A stretch of 64,000 bases of DNA, taken from NCBI GenBank assembly GCA_046349085.1, contig JAXMDA010000004.1:186001-250000 (forward strand), read 5' to 3'. Source of the DNA: JAJXWB01 sp046349085. GTDB taxonomy: Bacteria; Pseudomonadota; Alphaproteobacteria; Rhizobiales; Beijerinckiaceae. Position numbers and translations under genes: made by a program. Under the pieces are notes generated by a model that did no database searches, had not been told where the DNA came from, and saw nothing but the letters and a program-made list of their open reading frames with translations. Shown here piece by piece: positions 51,122 to 59,791 of the stretch. How positions within the stretch are numbered: the first letter of the stretch is position 1; every line of letters begins with the position of its first letter.

Positions 51122-51337
51122 TTACTCCGACATGGCCGGCGGGGCCGGCAGGTCCACGAGGCCGACGTGGGCGGCGGCCGCGAACATCAGGCCGACCGCG
51201 GCAAACCAGACCATGAACGGGACGACGGCGACCCACGGCCCCATCAGCCGCGCGAGATCGTCGAGCGGATCGCGCTCGCGCCATCGTCCGGTGCGCCGGT
51301 CGAATTCCCTGATATTGGGGGCGAGCATCGTCGGCAT
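51122..51337 (-). CDS. Small membrane protein of unknown function (71 residues)
   Basis: ATG 51337 has GAGGAGG upstream. The N-terminal half is charged (MLAPNIREFDRRTGRWRERD), followed by one or two hydrophobic segments (MGPWVAVVPFMVWFAAVGLM). No recognised family. It is convergent with hemN. The 281-bp gap on its upstream side (51338-51618) shows no other gene or clear motif. Confidence 0.6.
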   Translation of the reverse strand: MPTMLAPNIREFDRRTGRWRERDPLDDLARLMGPWVAVVPFMVWFAAVGLMFAAAAHVGLVDLPAPPAMSE

Positions 51338-51618
51338 GGCGGCCTCCTCGAAAACTCGATGCAACCCTGAATCTATGGCGCGAGACGGTTGCGCAAAGGA
51401 GAGCGGGCCAAAAAGGGACGGCGGGACTCAAAAGCGACGCCGGCGCGCTTAAAATACATGCGCGCTGGCGTCGCCTGATGCGCCGGCCGGAAGTTCGCCC
51501 CCACGACGCTGTCCGAACCTTTGCAAGATTAAAATACAGCCGCCGGGCGGGCGTCGCTGTGCGCGGCCTCACAATTCGTTAACGATTGTGGCGCCGCTCG
51601 ACGAGGGCTCGGCGGCGC

Positions 51619-52014
51619 CTAGCCGGCCGGCCTGTTCTTCAGCCGCTCGTGCAGGTTGTTCTTGCGGCTGGCGCCGGCCTCGTCGATCTCCTGGATCTCG
51701 ACCGACAGCGACAGGCCGCGCCTCTTGAAAGCGTCCGCCGTCACATCGGCGAGCGTCGCCAGCACGGCCTGAGAGACGCGCCGGCGCGTGTCCTCGTCAC
51801 GCCCGCGCCCGACGCGAATGAGGATAGCGCAGAAGGCGTTGGCGGGATCGCCGTCGGCGACCCGATAGACGTCGCGGCGCTCGGCGCGCGTGCGCACGCC
51901 GCCAATCGGAAAGACGCCGCTCTCCACGATGGTCGCGTGAATGCGATCGATCATGTCGCGCGGAGACACGTCCTCTTCGAGATTGGCGGAATATTCGACG
52001 ATCACATGCGGCAT
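51619..52014 (-). CDS. 5-carboxymethyl-2-hydroxymuconate delta-isomerase-like (tautomerase superfamily)
   Basis: 131 residues. It begins MPHVIVEYSANLEE, with the catalytic Pro after the initiator Met as in HpaF/CHMI and other tautomerases, and contains GVRTRAERRDVYRVADGDPA and ILIRVGRGRD. CHMI acts in homoprotocatechuate degradation, but no other hpa gene is present, so the true substrate may differ. It follows a NIPSNAP gene by 7 bp on the same strand, indicating co-transcription. Confidence 0.85.
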   Translation of the reverse strand: MPHVIVEYSANLEEDVSPRDMIDRIHATIVESGVFPIGGVRTRAERRDVYRVADGDPANAFCAILIRVGRGRDEDTRRRVSQAVLATLADVTADAFKRRGLSLSVEIQEIDEAGASRKNNLHERLKNRPAG

Positions 52015-52021
52015 GCGCGTC

Positions 52022-52351
52022 TCACTGCAACCTGGAGAAAGCCGTCGGCTTCAGGAAGGAATTGACGATGTTCGCCAGGATCGGCCCGTCCTTCTCGCTT
52101 TCCGCCCGCTTGGCGATCCATTCGGGATCGGTCGCGAACGCCGTCCATTTCGTCTCGCGCTCGGCCATGGATTCCCAGCGCAGGAGATAGGTGAGTTCGA
52201 GATTGGACTCGCCGACCTCGGTCGTCCAGAAGCCGGTCGGCTCGACGCCGTGGCGCTTCCACAGATCGAGCGTCGTCTTCTCGAAACGCTGCAGCAGCGC
52301 AGGCAAGCGGCCGGGCAGGCAGCGATAGACGCGCATTTCGTAGATGGCCAT
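52022..52351 (-). CDS. NIPSNAP-family protein
   Basis: 109 residues with the NIPSNAP ferredoxin-like pattern: IYEMRVYRCLPGRLPALLQR, GFWTTEVGESNLELTYLLRW and ETKWTAFATDPEW. Bacterial members are small stress- or catabolism-associated proteins of unclear enzymology. Co-directional with the tautomerase gene (7-bp gap). A 146-bp gap upstream contains degraded R3-repeat sequence. Confidence 0.87.
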   Translation of the reverse strand: MAIYEMRVYRCLPGRLPALLQRFEKTTLDLWKRHGVEPTGFWTTEVGESNLELTYLLRWESMAERETKWTAFATDPEWIAKRAESEKDGPILANIVNSFLKPTAFSRLQ

Positions 52352-52497
52352 GTGTCCTCCCCCCGCCCTGTTCCCACATCTTCAGCCTTGGGAGCGCCGC
52401 AAGGCGGCGCGTCTCGTAGGATGCCGCAGCCCCGTGCTTCGAGACGCCCTGCCTCGGCGCCTCGGCGTGAAGGTTCGCGTAGTTCCTGCTTCCCCGC

Positions 52498-53325
52498 TCA
52501 GCCCTCGAGGCCCAGCAATATCGTTGGAACACCCGCCGTCCCGTCGCGCAAGGTGCAGACATGCGAGCCGGGTCTGCGCCCCTTGCGCGTCTCCGAGACG
52601 TCGCGGCCCGCGCCGATCAGCCGCGCGCGCGTCGCCGCGATGTCGGGAACGCGCCAGGACAGGCCGCCGAACCAGTCGGGCTTCTGCGACACGCCGCCCT
52701 TCAATTCGTGCGCGATCTCCACCACGAGATCGCCGCAGCGGAAAAACAGGAGCCGCGCGCCCCACGCCGGATTGGAGCGGTCGAGCCGCATGTCGAGCCC
52801 GAGCCGCGCGCCGTAGAGCGCGACCGCGCGCTCGGGATCGGCGGTGCGGATTACGACATGGTCGAGCCCGGACGCCGCATCGGCGGGGCCGCGCACAGCC
52901 GTCGGGCGCGGCGCGGCGAGCAGGATGGTTTCTATCCCCTGCGTCGCCTCCAGCGAGAGATTGCGCGCGCGCATCGCTGCGGCCGCGCCCCGGTCTTCGA
53001 CATAGAGCGGATGCTCGGGGCCAGGCTGCAACCCACGCCGTTCGAACAGGTTCGCCGTCTTGTCGAGATCGTCGACGCAATAGCCGATGGACCACAATCC
53101 CTCGCCGGACGACGCCAGCCGCGCGCGAACCGCATCGGCCAGCGCGCCGGCGCCATCGGGCGCAATCAGCGCGAAACGGATGTTGGATGTCGAGAACCAG
53201 ACCTGCCGCGTTCCGTCCGCCGCAATCGCGCCGTCGGGGGCGCGATTGAACAGAAGCGCGTAGGCCCGCGCGGCCGCGTCGATGTCCAGCGTCGCCAGCG
53301 CGATATGATGGATGGAGACGATCAT
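52498..53325 (-). CDS. Tandem VOC (glyoxalase/dioxygenase) domain protein
   Basis: 275 residues in two vicinal-oxygen-chelate modules. The first begins IHHIALATLDIDAAARAYAL, the second LDHVVIRTADPERAVALYGA and ends its metal strand with LVVEIAHEL. Candidate metal ligands are His7, the His in LDHVV and the Glu in VVEIAHE. Such proteins include glyoxalase-like lyases and extradiol dioxygenases. With a tautomerase nearby, an aromatic or alpha-keto acid route is possible but unproven. Confidence 0.85.
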   Translation of the reverse strand: MIVSIHHIALATLDIDAAARAYALLFNRAPDGAIAADGTRQVWFSTSNIRFALIAPDGAGALADAVRARLASSGEGLWSIGYCVDDLDKTANLFERRGLQPGPEHPLYVEDRGAAAAMRARNLSLEATQGIETILLAAPRPTAVRGPADAASGLDHVVIRTADPERAVALYGARLGLDMRLDRSNPAWGARLLFFRCGDLVVEIAHELKGGVSQKPDWFGGLSWRVPDIAATRARLIGAGRDVSETRKGRRPGSHVCTLRDGTAGVPTILLGLEG

Positions 53326-53337
53326 GCCGGGCGCGTT

Positions 53338-53598
53338 CTACTTCGCCTTGCCCTTGTCGCCGGCCGACGCCGCGCCCTTGGTGAAGGCGGAGAAGAAGGT
53401 GCCCAGCAATTCGCGGTTGGCGCTCATCAGCGGGATCCACGATTCGAACAGTTTTTCGGGCGTGTAATTCTCCATCTCCTTCAGCATTCGCTTTTCCATC
53501 GCGTCCATGACGGCCGCCTGCATCGGCTGGACGTCGGGCAGGCCGAAGAACTGGCGCGCCTCGAGCGGCGTGCAGTCGATGTCGATGGTCACCTTCAT
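53338..53598 (-). CDS. DUF6489-type small protein
   Basis: 86 residues: MKVTIDIDCTPLEARQFFGL, DVQPMQAAVMDAMEKRM, YTPEKLFESWIPL, ending in a Lys-rich tail. The conserved start CTPLEARQFFGLPDV marks this alphaproteobacterial family, often encoded near polyhydroxyalkanoate or unrelated housekeeping genes. Cytoplasmic; function unknown. It precedes the VOC gene by 12 bp on the same strand. Confidence 0.75.
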   Translation of the reverse strand: MKVTIDIDCTPLEARQFFGLPDVQPMQAAVMDAMEKRMLKEMENYTPEKLFESWIPLMSANRELLGTFFSAFTKGAASAGDKGKAK

Positions 53599-53744
53599 GC
53601 CTTACCCCCTTGCGATCCTTGGCGGACCCGGCGCGAAGGCCCCGGCGGGAACGATAGGGCCGCGTGCCGGTCGACGCAACGCGAACCATTGCGGGCCTCC
53701 CGCCGCCGTGCGATTAACCAGATATATTCAGATTGGAGAATGTT

Positions 53745-54134
53745 ATGACCTCAGCTCCCGCCCGCCGCGGCTTCAAGCAGATGCTGGCCGAGGCCAACGC
53801 CGTCATCGAAACGATCGACGTGCAGCACGCGCTGCGCCTTGTCGGCGACGACAGCGTCCGCTTCGTCGACGTGCGCGAGGCCAATGAAGTCGCGCAGACC
53901 GGAATGCTGCCGGGCGCGTTTCACGCATCGCGCGGCTTCCTCGAATTTTTCGCCGACCCCGAAAGCCCGATGCACAAGCAGGAATTGGCCGGCCGCAAGC
54001 TCGTGCTCTACTGCGCGACCGGCGGCCGCTCGACCCTCGCGGCGAAGACCCTGCAGGAGATGGGCCTCGATGTCTGCAATATGGCCGGCGGCATTGCCGC
54101 CTGGACGGCGGCCGGCGGTCCCGTTCGGAAATAG
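53745..54134 (+). CDS. Rhodanese-like sulfurtransferase
   Basis: 129 residues with one rhodanese domain: VRFVDVREANEVAQTG and the active-site loop LYCATGGRSTLAAKTL containing the catalytic Cys. GGAG lies 7 nt before ATG 53745. The sequence RGFLEFFADPES MHKQEL is typical of a subgroup with an inserted helix. No signal peptide. First of four co-directional genes, the rest copper-related. Confidence 0.88.
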   Translation: MTSAPARRGFKQMLAEANAVIETIDVQHALRLVGDDSVRFVDVREANEVAQTGMLPGAFHASRGFLEFFADPESPMHKQELAGRKLVLYCATGGRSTLAAKTLQEMGLDVCNMAGGIAAWTAAGGPVRK

Positions 54135-54193
54135 GCGCGACCTGCGGCTTTCCGCCATTTGACAGGCGGGCGCCTCTCTGGTTTGCATCGGTC

Positions 54194-54568
54194 ATGTTCG
54201 GCCGTTTGCGTCATGTGCGCCTGTCGGCGCTTGCGCTTGCGCTCTATGCGCTGGCGACGCTCGTCGTCGGCTTCGCGCACAAGCCCCTCGCACGCGCCGG
54301 CGTCGCCCATGACCTCGTGGCGCTTGCCGCGCAGGGCGACGTTCCTCTCGCGCTCTGCGACGCCTCCGGCGCGCCCGCGCCGTCGCAGGCGATCGACCAC
54401 GTCTGCGACGCCTGCGCGCTGACCTCTGCGCCCGGCCTGCCGCCGGCCAATGGCTGTGCGCTGCCCTTGCCCTACGCGCGCAGCAAGGCGCCCGGCTTCG
54501 TCGGCGAGACGCAATTCGCGCCGCCCGCCCTTCATGCGCCCTTGTCGCGCGGGCCGCCGGCCGCCTGA
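54194..54568 (+). CDS. Small exported or membrane protein with Cys pairs, DUF2946-like, upstream of copper chaperones
   Basis: 124 residues. An N-terminal hydrophobic segment (LSALALALYALATLVVGFAH) could be a signal anchor. The rest carries LALCDASG, an HVCDACAL motif (H-x-C-x2-C) and a later Cys. The layout resembles DUF2946 proteins, which often sit beside copper genes, but similarity is weak. It precedes PCuAC and SCO genes, so a copper-handling role is plausible. Confidence 0.6.
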   Translation: MFGRLRHVRLSALALALYALATLVVGFAHKPLARAGVAHDLVALAAQGDVPLALCDASGAPAPSQAIDHVCDACALTSAPGLPPANGCALPLPYARSKAPGFVGETQFAPPALHAPLSRGPPAA

Positions 54569-54642
54569 TTTTTCGCACCCGCCGCATTCATTCACGCAAG
54601 CCGCGCCGACGCGCGGCGCATCAGATATTCCGGAGCATTCAC

Positions 54643-55104
54643 ATGAAGACCGTTTTCAAGGCAGCGCTCGCCGCTCTCCTTCTCGCCGGCGCCGCTGGCG
54701 CCGCCCATGCCGGCGATATCGCGCTCGAACATCCGTGGTCGCGCGCCACGCCGGCTGGCGCGCCGGTCGCGGCGGGCTATGTCACGCTGAAGAATTCGGG
54801 CGCCGCCGCCGACAAGCTCGTCTCGGCGACCGCCGATGTCGCCGGCAAGGTCGAGGTTCACGAAATGGCGATGGACAACGGCGTGATGAAGATGCGGCCC
54901 GTCAACGGCCTCGAAATTCCCGCCGGCAAGAGCGTCGAGCTGAAGCCCGGCGGCTATCACATCATGTTCATGCAGTTGAAGCAGCAGCTCAAGGCCGGCG
55001 ACACGGTCAAGGGCGTTCTGACCTTCGAGAAGGCCGGCGCCATGCCGGTCGAATTCAAGGTGGAAGCGATGGCCGGAGGCAATTCCGGCCATAAGGCGCA
55101 CTGA
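54643..55104 (+). CDS. Periplasmic copper chaperone PCuAC
   Basis: 153 residues with a signal peptide (about 1-23) and the exact copper site H-x10-M-x21-H-x-M: His73, Met84, His106, Met108. Core motifs EHPWSRATPAGAPVAAGYVT and LKPGGYHIMFM. PCuAC binds Cu(I) and hands it to haem-copper oxidases with SCO. The SCO gene starts 8 bp downstream. Likely helps both cbb3 and any aa3 oxidase. Confidence 0.94.
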   Translation: MKTVFKAALAALLLAGAAGAAHAGDIALEHPWSRATPAGAPVAAGYVTLKNSGAAADKLVSATADVAGKVEVHEMAMDNGVMKMRPVNGLEIPAGKSVELKPGGYHIMFMQLKQQLKAGDTVKGVLTFEKAGAMPVEFKVEAMAGGNSGHKAH

Positions 55105-55112
55105 GGCGCGCC

Positions 55113-55694
55113 GTGAAGAAACTCGCGCTTTACCTCTGGGTTGCGACGGCGATAGCCGTCGCCGCCTTTGCGGGCGTCTACTACTTCACGTCGGGCGGGC
55201 GGGAGCAGCCGGCCATCGGCGGTCCGTTCCGGCTGAAGAGCCAGACCGGCGAGACGGTCGACAGCGCTGCGCTGAAGGGCAAGCCTTACGCCATCTTTTT
55301 CGGCTTCACGCATTGTCCCGAGGTCTGCCCGACCACCATGGTCGACATGGCCGCGCTGATCCCCAAGCTCGGCGCGCAGGCGAAGGACTTCAAGGTCTAT
55401 TTCGTCAGCGTCGATCCCGAGCGCGACACGCCGGAAGTCCTGCGCAACTACCTCGCCTCGTTCGAGCCGCACGTGATCGGCCTGACGGGAACGCCCGACG
55501 AGATCGCGGAGGTGGCGAAGGCCTTTCGCGTCTATTATCGCAAGACGCCGCTCGAAGGCGGCGACTACACGATGGACCATTCGGCCTTCGTCTATCTCAT
55601 GGGCAAGGACGGCCGCTTCGTGAACGTGATCGGCTATCAGGAAAAGCCGGATCGCGCGCTCGAGAAACTGAAGAGCCTGGTCGAAAAGGGCTGA
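55113..55694 (+). CDS. SCO1/SenC copper-delivery thioredoxin-like protein
   Basis: 193 residues: N-terminal membrane anchor, thioredoxin fold, copper-binding CPEVC (Cys68, Cys72) and the third ligand His156 in DYTMDHSAFVYL. GTG start at 55113 with GAGGCG upstream. It acts in the periplasm in CuA or CuB-site assembly. Paired with PCuAC. Confidence 0.94.
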   Translation: MKKLALYLWVATAIAVAAFAGVYYFTSGGREQPAIGGPFRLKSQTGETVDSAALKGKPYAIFFGFTHCPEVCPTTMVDMAALIPKLGAQAKDFKVYFVSVDPERDTPEVLRNYLASFEPHVIGLTGTPDEIAEVAKAFRVYYRKTPLEGGDYTMDHSAFVYLMGKDGRFVNVIGYQEKPDRALEKLKSLVEKG

Positions 55695-55708
55695 TCGGCC
55701 CCAAAGCG

Positions 55709-55740
55709 TGGAGCGCGCGCCTTGCGAAATGCGCGCTCCA
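55709..55740. terminator. Hairpin between convergent genes (10-bp arms)
   Basis: TGGAGCGCGC-N12-GCGCGCTCCA, perfect arms, between the SCO stop (55694) and the stop of the convergent GCS2-like gene (55745). No T-run; bidirectional termination is inferred from position. Confidence 0.55.
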
Positions 55741-55744
55741 TGCG

Positions 55745-57142
55745 TCAGGCGGCCCATTCGTGCACGGGCGCGCCGCAGCGCTGGCCCTCGCAATAGGCCG
55801 CCATCATCTTGAAGAGATCGCCGCGCTTTTCCAGCGCGCGACGCTGCCACGCGGCGCCCGTCTGGCGCGTCCGCACACGCGCCGCGACGATGTCGAGAAA
55901 GCCGTCTTCCGCCACGCCAAAATCGGCGAGGCCCTCGCGCGCCATCGGAATGAGACGCTCCGCGAGCAATGTCCCCGCGCTCGCCGCGCCGGCGCCGGGC
56001 CATGTCAGCCGCGCATCGAGGCCGTGGCGGGCGGCGGCGTAGAAATTCGCGACGGCGTCGTCGAAGGCGAGCGCGCCCGTTCCATCCTTGCTTCCCATCG
56101 CCAGCGCGCGCGTGAGCCCGAGATAAAGGGCGGCGTTGGCGATCATGTCGACCAGCGTCGGGCCTGCCGGCAATATGCGGTGCTCGATCCGCAAATGCGG
56201 AGCGCCGTCCGTGTCGAAGCCGACGAGCGGCCGGTTCCACCGCCAGATGACGCCGTTGTGCAGGCGAAGATGCCGGAATTCCTGCGCCGGCGCATCGAAA
56301 ACCATCGGCAGCAGCGAATCGTACACACGCGCATTTTCCTCGAACACCTCGAACAGGGAATGCGCCGCATAGCCCGAGCCCATCGACACGCGCGGCGGCC
56401 CCGGCGCCACGACCGCCTGCTCGAACAGGGGAATGCGCGTCTCCTCCCACAGCGACTTGCCGAACAGGAAAGGCGCATTGCCGGCCGCCGCCAGCACAGG
56501 CGCGGAGACGGCGATCGAAGCATTGTAATAGGCGCGCGCATGGCCCGCCGGCGCCTTGAGATGCGTCTGGAACGACGTGGTCGCTGCTTCCAGCATGACG
56601 TCGAAATGTTCCGACTGGAGATGGTCGCGCCCTTCGATATCGACACGCAACGCCTGTCCGCGCCGCTGGCGCAGCACTTCGCGGTTGAGCGCGTAATAAC
56701 GGTTGAGCGGCGAAATGTTGGCGAGGCTCATGTCCTCGTCGCGGATCGTCGGCAGCGTGCCGATCATCACGAGATTGGCGTCGAGGCGATGCGCGACGGC
56801 GTTGCAGCGCGCCCAGAGCTTCGAGAGATCCCCGAGCGCGCGCGACAGGACTTCGCCCGCCAGCGGAAGCGGTTCGCAATTCAGTTCGACGTTGAAGCGC
56901 GAGAGTTCCGGCACGACAAGCGGATCGTCGAGCGCTTCCAGAACCTGCTGGTTGATCGGCGCGGGAAAATAATTGTGATCGAGAATCCATGTCTCGATCT
57001 CGAAACCGAGCATGGGATTCTGGCGCGAGAAGCCGTCATGCGCGAACAGGTCGCGCAACAGGCGCGTCTCCTGCGCAAGGCGCTCCGCGAACAGCGCCTT
57101 GTCCTCGCGCGAAAAGCCATGACTTTCGATTTCCTCGCCCAT
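55745..57142 (-). CDS. Glutamate-cysteine ligase-like enzyme (GCS2/YbdK-related)
   Basis: 465 residues. GFEIETWILDHNYFP, NVELNCEP, GTLPTIRDEDMSLANISPLN and HLRLHNGVIWRWNRP match the carboxylate-amine ligase fold of the GCS2 family (YbdK/EgtA). Members join glutamate to an amine by ATP-dependent phosphorylation. It is longer than YbdK (about 370) and lacks a partner gshB nearby, so it may not make glutathione. Ends facing the SCO gene. Confidence 0.82.
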   Translation of the reverse strand: MGEEIESHGFSREDKALFAERLAQETRLLRDLFAHDGFSRQNPMLGFEIETWILDHNYFPAPINQQVLEALDDPLVVPELSRFNVELNCEPLPLAGEVLSRALGDLSKLWARCNAVAHRLDANLVMIGTLPTIRDEDMSLANISPLNRYYALNREVLRQRRGQALRVDIEGRDHLQSEHFDVMLEAATTSFQTHLKAPAGHARAYYNASIAVSAPVLAAAGNAPFLFGKSLWEETRIPLFEQAVVAPGPPRVSMGSGYAAHSLFEVFEENARVYDSLLPMVFDAPAQEFRHLRLHNGVIWRWNRPLVGFDTDGAPHLRIEHRILPAGPTLVDMIANAALYLGLTRALAMGSKDGTGALAFDDAVANFYAAARHGLDARLTWPGAGAASAGTLLAERLIPMAREGLADFGVAEDGFLDIVAARVRTRQTGAAWQRRALEKRGDLFKMMAAYCEGQRCGAPVHEWAA

Positions 57143-57214
57143 CGCCTCTCCGTCGATGTGCGCAGTCTAGCGGCGGGCGCGCGGCGGCGTATGACCGGCG
57201 TCAAAACGCGGACG

Positions 57215-58321
57215 TCAGCCCTTCCCCGGCAGCCGCGGCGCGGCGTGCGGGCGCGGACTGACCGGCGTGGCGCCGAAGCGCGCGGGATGGCGCGCCGTCC
57301 GCACGCGGCCGAGATCGGCGGCGTCGATCTCGACGAAATTGCCGTTCTCCTGCGCCTGCGGATCGCTGAGCAGGTCCTCGCGCAAGTTCACGCGCCCGCC
57401 CGGCGCGTCCTCGCGCGCCAGTCGCGCATCGAGTTCGGCCGTGGTGAAGGAGGCGATCTTCGCCTCCAAAATCTCGCGATACGCGACGCGGTTCGCCATG
57501 CGCAGCGTCGGCGTGGCGAAGCGCGGATCATGGTAGAGCTCCGGCGAATCCACTGCGCGGCAGAGCGCTTCGAATTCCACCTGCTGCAAGGCCGAGAGCG
57601 ACACATGTCCATCGCGCGTTTGCCACAGGCGATAGCTGGTCGAGACTTCAGGAGACGGCTCGGGCGGATTGTCGAGAAAGGCGTGGTTCCACATGCCTTC
57701 CGGCCAGTTGAAGGCGAGCGCCACGTCGAACATCGCGACCTCGACATGCTGGCCCTTGCCGGTCGTCGTGCGCGACAGCAGCGCGGCGGTGATCGCCTGC
57801 GCCGCAATGAGAGCCGTCACCTTGTCGCAGACGTAGGAGCGCACGAGCTCCGGCTCGCCCGACCGCCCCGCCTGGCAGGCGGCGAAGCCCGCAAGCGCCT
57901 GCACGACGGAATCGTAGGCGCGCGACTTCGCGCGAGGCCCGTGCGCGCCGAAGCCGGAGATCGAGCAGTAGACGAGGCGCGGATTGCGCTTGGCGACCGC
58001 CTCGTAGCCGAAGCCCAATCGCTCCGCCACGCCGGGCCGGAAGTTCTGCACCAGCACGTCGGCCTTTTCGATCTCGGCCCACACGCGCTCGCGGTCTTCG
58101 GCATTTTTCAGATCGGCGACGAGACCTCGCTTGCCGCGATTGACCGCGAAATAGAGGGCGCTCATGTCCTCCTTGCGCGGCCCGATCAGCCGCGAGGGAT
58201 CGCCCTTGGCGTCCTCGACCTTGATGACCTCGGCGCCCTGATCGGCAAGCCATGAGGCCGCAAGCGGCCCCGAGATCACCTGGCTCATGTCGACGACGCG
58301 CACGCCCTTCAGCGGTCCCAT
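57215..58321 (-). CDS. CaiB/BaiF family (class III) CoA-transferase
   Basis: 368 residues with MGPLKGVRVVDMSQVISGPL, a signature start of the family, then KVEDAKGDPSR, NRGKRGLVADLKN, LVQNFRPGVAERLG and GFGAHGPRAKSRAYD. Class III enzymes use an Asp nucleophile to move CoA between organic acids. Same-strand neighbour of an epoxide hydrolase, with an R1 repeat between; donor and acceptor unknown. Confidence 0.92.
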   Translation of the reverse strand: MGPLKGVRVVDMSQVISGPLAASWLADQGAEVIKVEDAKGDPSRLIGPRKEDMSALYFAVNRGKRGLVADLKNAEDRERVWAEIEKADVLVQNFRPGVAERLGFGYEAVAKRNPRLVYCSISGFGAHGPRAKSRAYDSVVQALAGFAACQAGRSGEPELVRSYVCDKVTALIAAQAITAALLSRTTTGKGQHVEVAMFDVALAFNWPEGMWNHAFLDNPPEPSPEVSTSYRLWQTRDGHVSLSALQQVEFEALCRAVDSPELYHDPRFATPTLRMANRVAYREILEAKIASFTTAELDARLAREDAPGGRVNLREDLLSDPQAQENGNFVEIDAADLGRVRTARHPARFGATPVSPRPHAAPRLPGKG

Positions 58322-58341
58322 GTGTTTCCCTCATCTTTCCG

Positions 58342-58465
58342 CCGTCATTGCGAGGAGCGCAGGCCCAATCGCCGAAGGCGATTGACGCCGGAGCGACGAA
58401 GCAATCCATCTACGAATAACGCCCGAGGATGGATTGCTTCGTCGTTTCACTCCTCGCAATGACGG
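58342..58465. repeat. Palindromic dispersed repeat, family R1 (copy 3)
   Basis: The best-preserved copy: 16-bp perfect arms CCGTCATTGCGAGGAG / CTCCTCGCAATGACGG, an inner hairpin CAATCGCCGAAGGCGATTG, and GACGAAGCAATCCATC / GATGGATTGCTTCGTC. It lies between the CoA-transferase start and the epoxide hydrolase stop. Confidence 0.85.
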
Positions 58466-58476
58466 GCCTATTGGCG

Positions 58477-59634
58477 TCACGGCCGCAACGGCCGGAAGAA
58501 CTCCCGAATCTCGCGCGCGAGCAGTTCCGGCTGCTCGAGCGCCGCGAAATGCCCGCCCTTCTCCATCACGCTCCAGCGGCGGATGTCGTATTGCGCTTCG
58601 GCCAGCGAGCGCGGCGGGCGCGCGATCTCGTTCGGAAATTCCGCATAGCCGAAGGGCGCGGGGATTCTTGCGCCGCGCGGGATCGGCCACGCGCTGTGGC
58701 GCCGGTCGTAATAGGGCCAGAACGACGAGCCGATCGCGCCCGTCGACCAGTAGATCATGATGTTGGTGAGCATCGCGTCGCGCGAGATGGCGCGCTCGAT
58801 CTCGCCGCCGCAATCGCTCCACGCGCGGAACTTCTCGACGATCCACGCCGCGAGCCCGACCGGCGAATCCGTAAGGCCGAAGGCCAGCGTCTGCGGCTTC
58901 GTGCCCTGAATCCACTGATAGCCGCTCTCTTCCTGCGCCCAGCGGCCGGCGGCCTTGAAGTAGGCCGCCTGCTCGGGCGTCGGCTCGGGAAAGGCCGCAG
59001 GATCGCGGCCGGCGATCAGCATGTTGACGTGAAAGCCCGTCAGGATCTGCGGATGCTTGAACGCGAGCAGCGTCGTGACGACCGAGCCCCAGTCGCCGCC
59101 CTGGGCGCCGAACTTCTCGTAGCCCAGCACGTCGCGCATCAGGGTCGCGAACATGTCGGCGATGCCCTCGAGCCCGACGCGCTTCTGTCCTTCGCGAAAC
59201 GAGAAGCCATAGCCCGGCAGCGAGGGCGCGACCACGGTGAAGGCGTCGGCCGGATCGCCGCCGAACGCTGCGGGGTCAGTGAGCATCGGCAGGATGCGCG
59301 CAAATTCGACGATCGAACCCGGCCAGCCGTGCGACAGCAGCAGCGGCATGGGCCTCGGCCCCTTGCCTTCCGCATGGATGAAATGCAGGCCGATGCCGTC
59401 CATCTCGACCTTGAACTGCGGAAAGGCGTTCAGCTCCGCCTCATGCCTGCGCCAGTCGTAGGAGTCGCGCCAATAGGCGACGAGATCGCGCATGTAGGCG
59501 AGGCTCGCGCCGTACGCCCACGGCGCGTCCGGCGCCTCGTCGGGATATCTCGCGCGCGCAAGGCGAACGCGCAAATCGTCCAGCGTCTCCTGCGGTATCG
59601 CTATGCGGAACGGCTGTGGCTTCGGCTGCGGCAA
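58477..59634 (-). CDS. Epoxide hydrolase (alpha/beta hydrolase with EHN domain)
   Basis: 385 residues. An N-terminal EHN region (PFRIAIPQETLDDLRVRLAR, WAYGASLAYMRDLVAYW) precedes the hydrolase core: oxyanion motif HGWPGS (102-107), nucleophile Asp181 in GGDWGS and catalytic His362 in KGGHFAALE. I chose TTG 59634, with GGAGG 7 nt upstream; an ATG further up would add unlikely sequence. It opens epoxides to diols. Divergent from a thiolase gene. Confidence 0.9.
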   Translation of the reverse strand: MPQPKPQPFRIAIPQETLDDLRVRLARARYPDEAPDAPWAYGASLAYMRDLVAYWRDSYDWRRHEAELNAFPQFKVEMDGIGLHFIHAEGKGPRPMPLLLSHGWPGSIVEFARILPMLTDPAAFGGDPADAFTVVAPSLPGYGFSFREGQKRVGLEGIADMFATLMRDVLGYEKFGAQGGDWGSVVTTLLAFKHPQILTGFHVNMLIAGRDPAAFPEPTPEQAAYFKAAGRWAQEESGYQWIQGTKPQTLAFGLTDSPVGLAAWIVEKFRAWSDCGGEIERAISRDAMLTNIMIYWSTGAIGSSFWPYYDRRHSAWPIPRGARIPAPFGYAEFPNEIARPPRSLAEAQYDIRRWSVMEKGGHFAALEQPELLAREIREFFRPLRP

Positions 59635-59791
59635 GCCGCGTCCTCCCTGAATTTTCTTGGGCGCTAGAAGACCCCATTGCGCAGGCCTTGCCAAGCTGTC
59701 CGACAAAATCCGCCGATCATCGCGCTTTCGGAACTTTACCCGGGGGCCGCGCTCTGCCAGTTTGCGCCACCAAACATCAGGGAGAAACGTC

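Noticed and set aside
51560..51600. CtrA site around CGTTAACG
   Set aside because: Only one TTAA half-site is present; no second half at 7-bp spacing.
55313..58255. 980-codon open frame on the plus strand
   Set aside because: It overlaps SCO out of frame and is antisense to the GCS2-like and CoA-transferase genes, with no recognisable domain.
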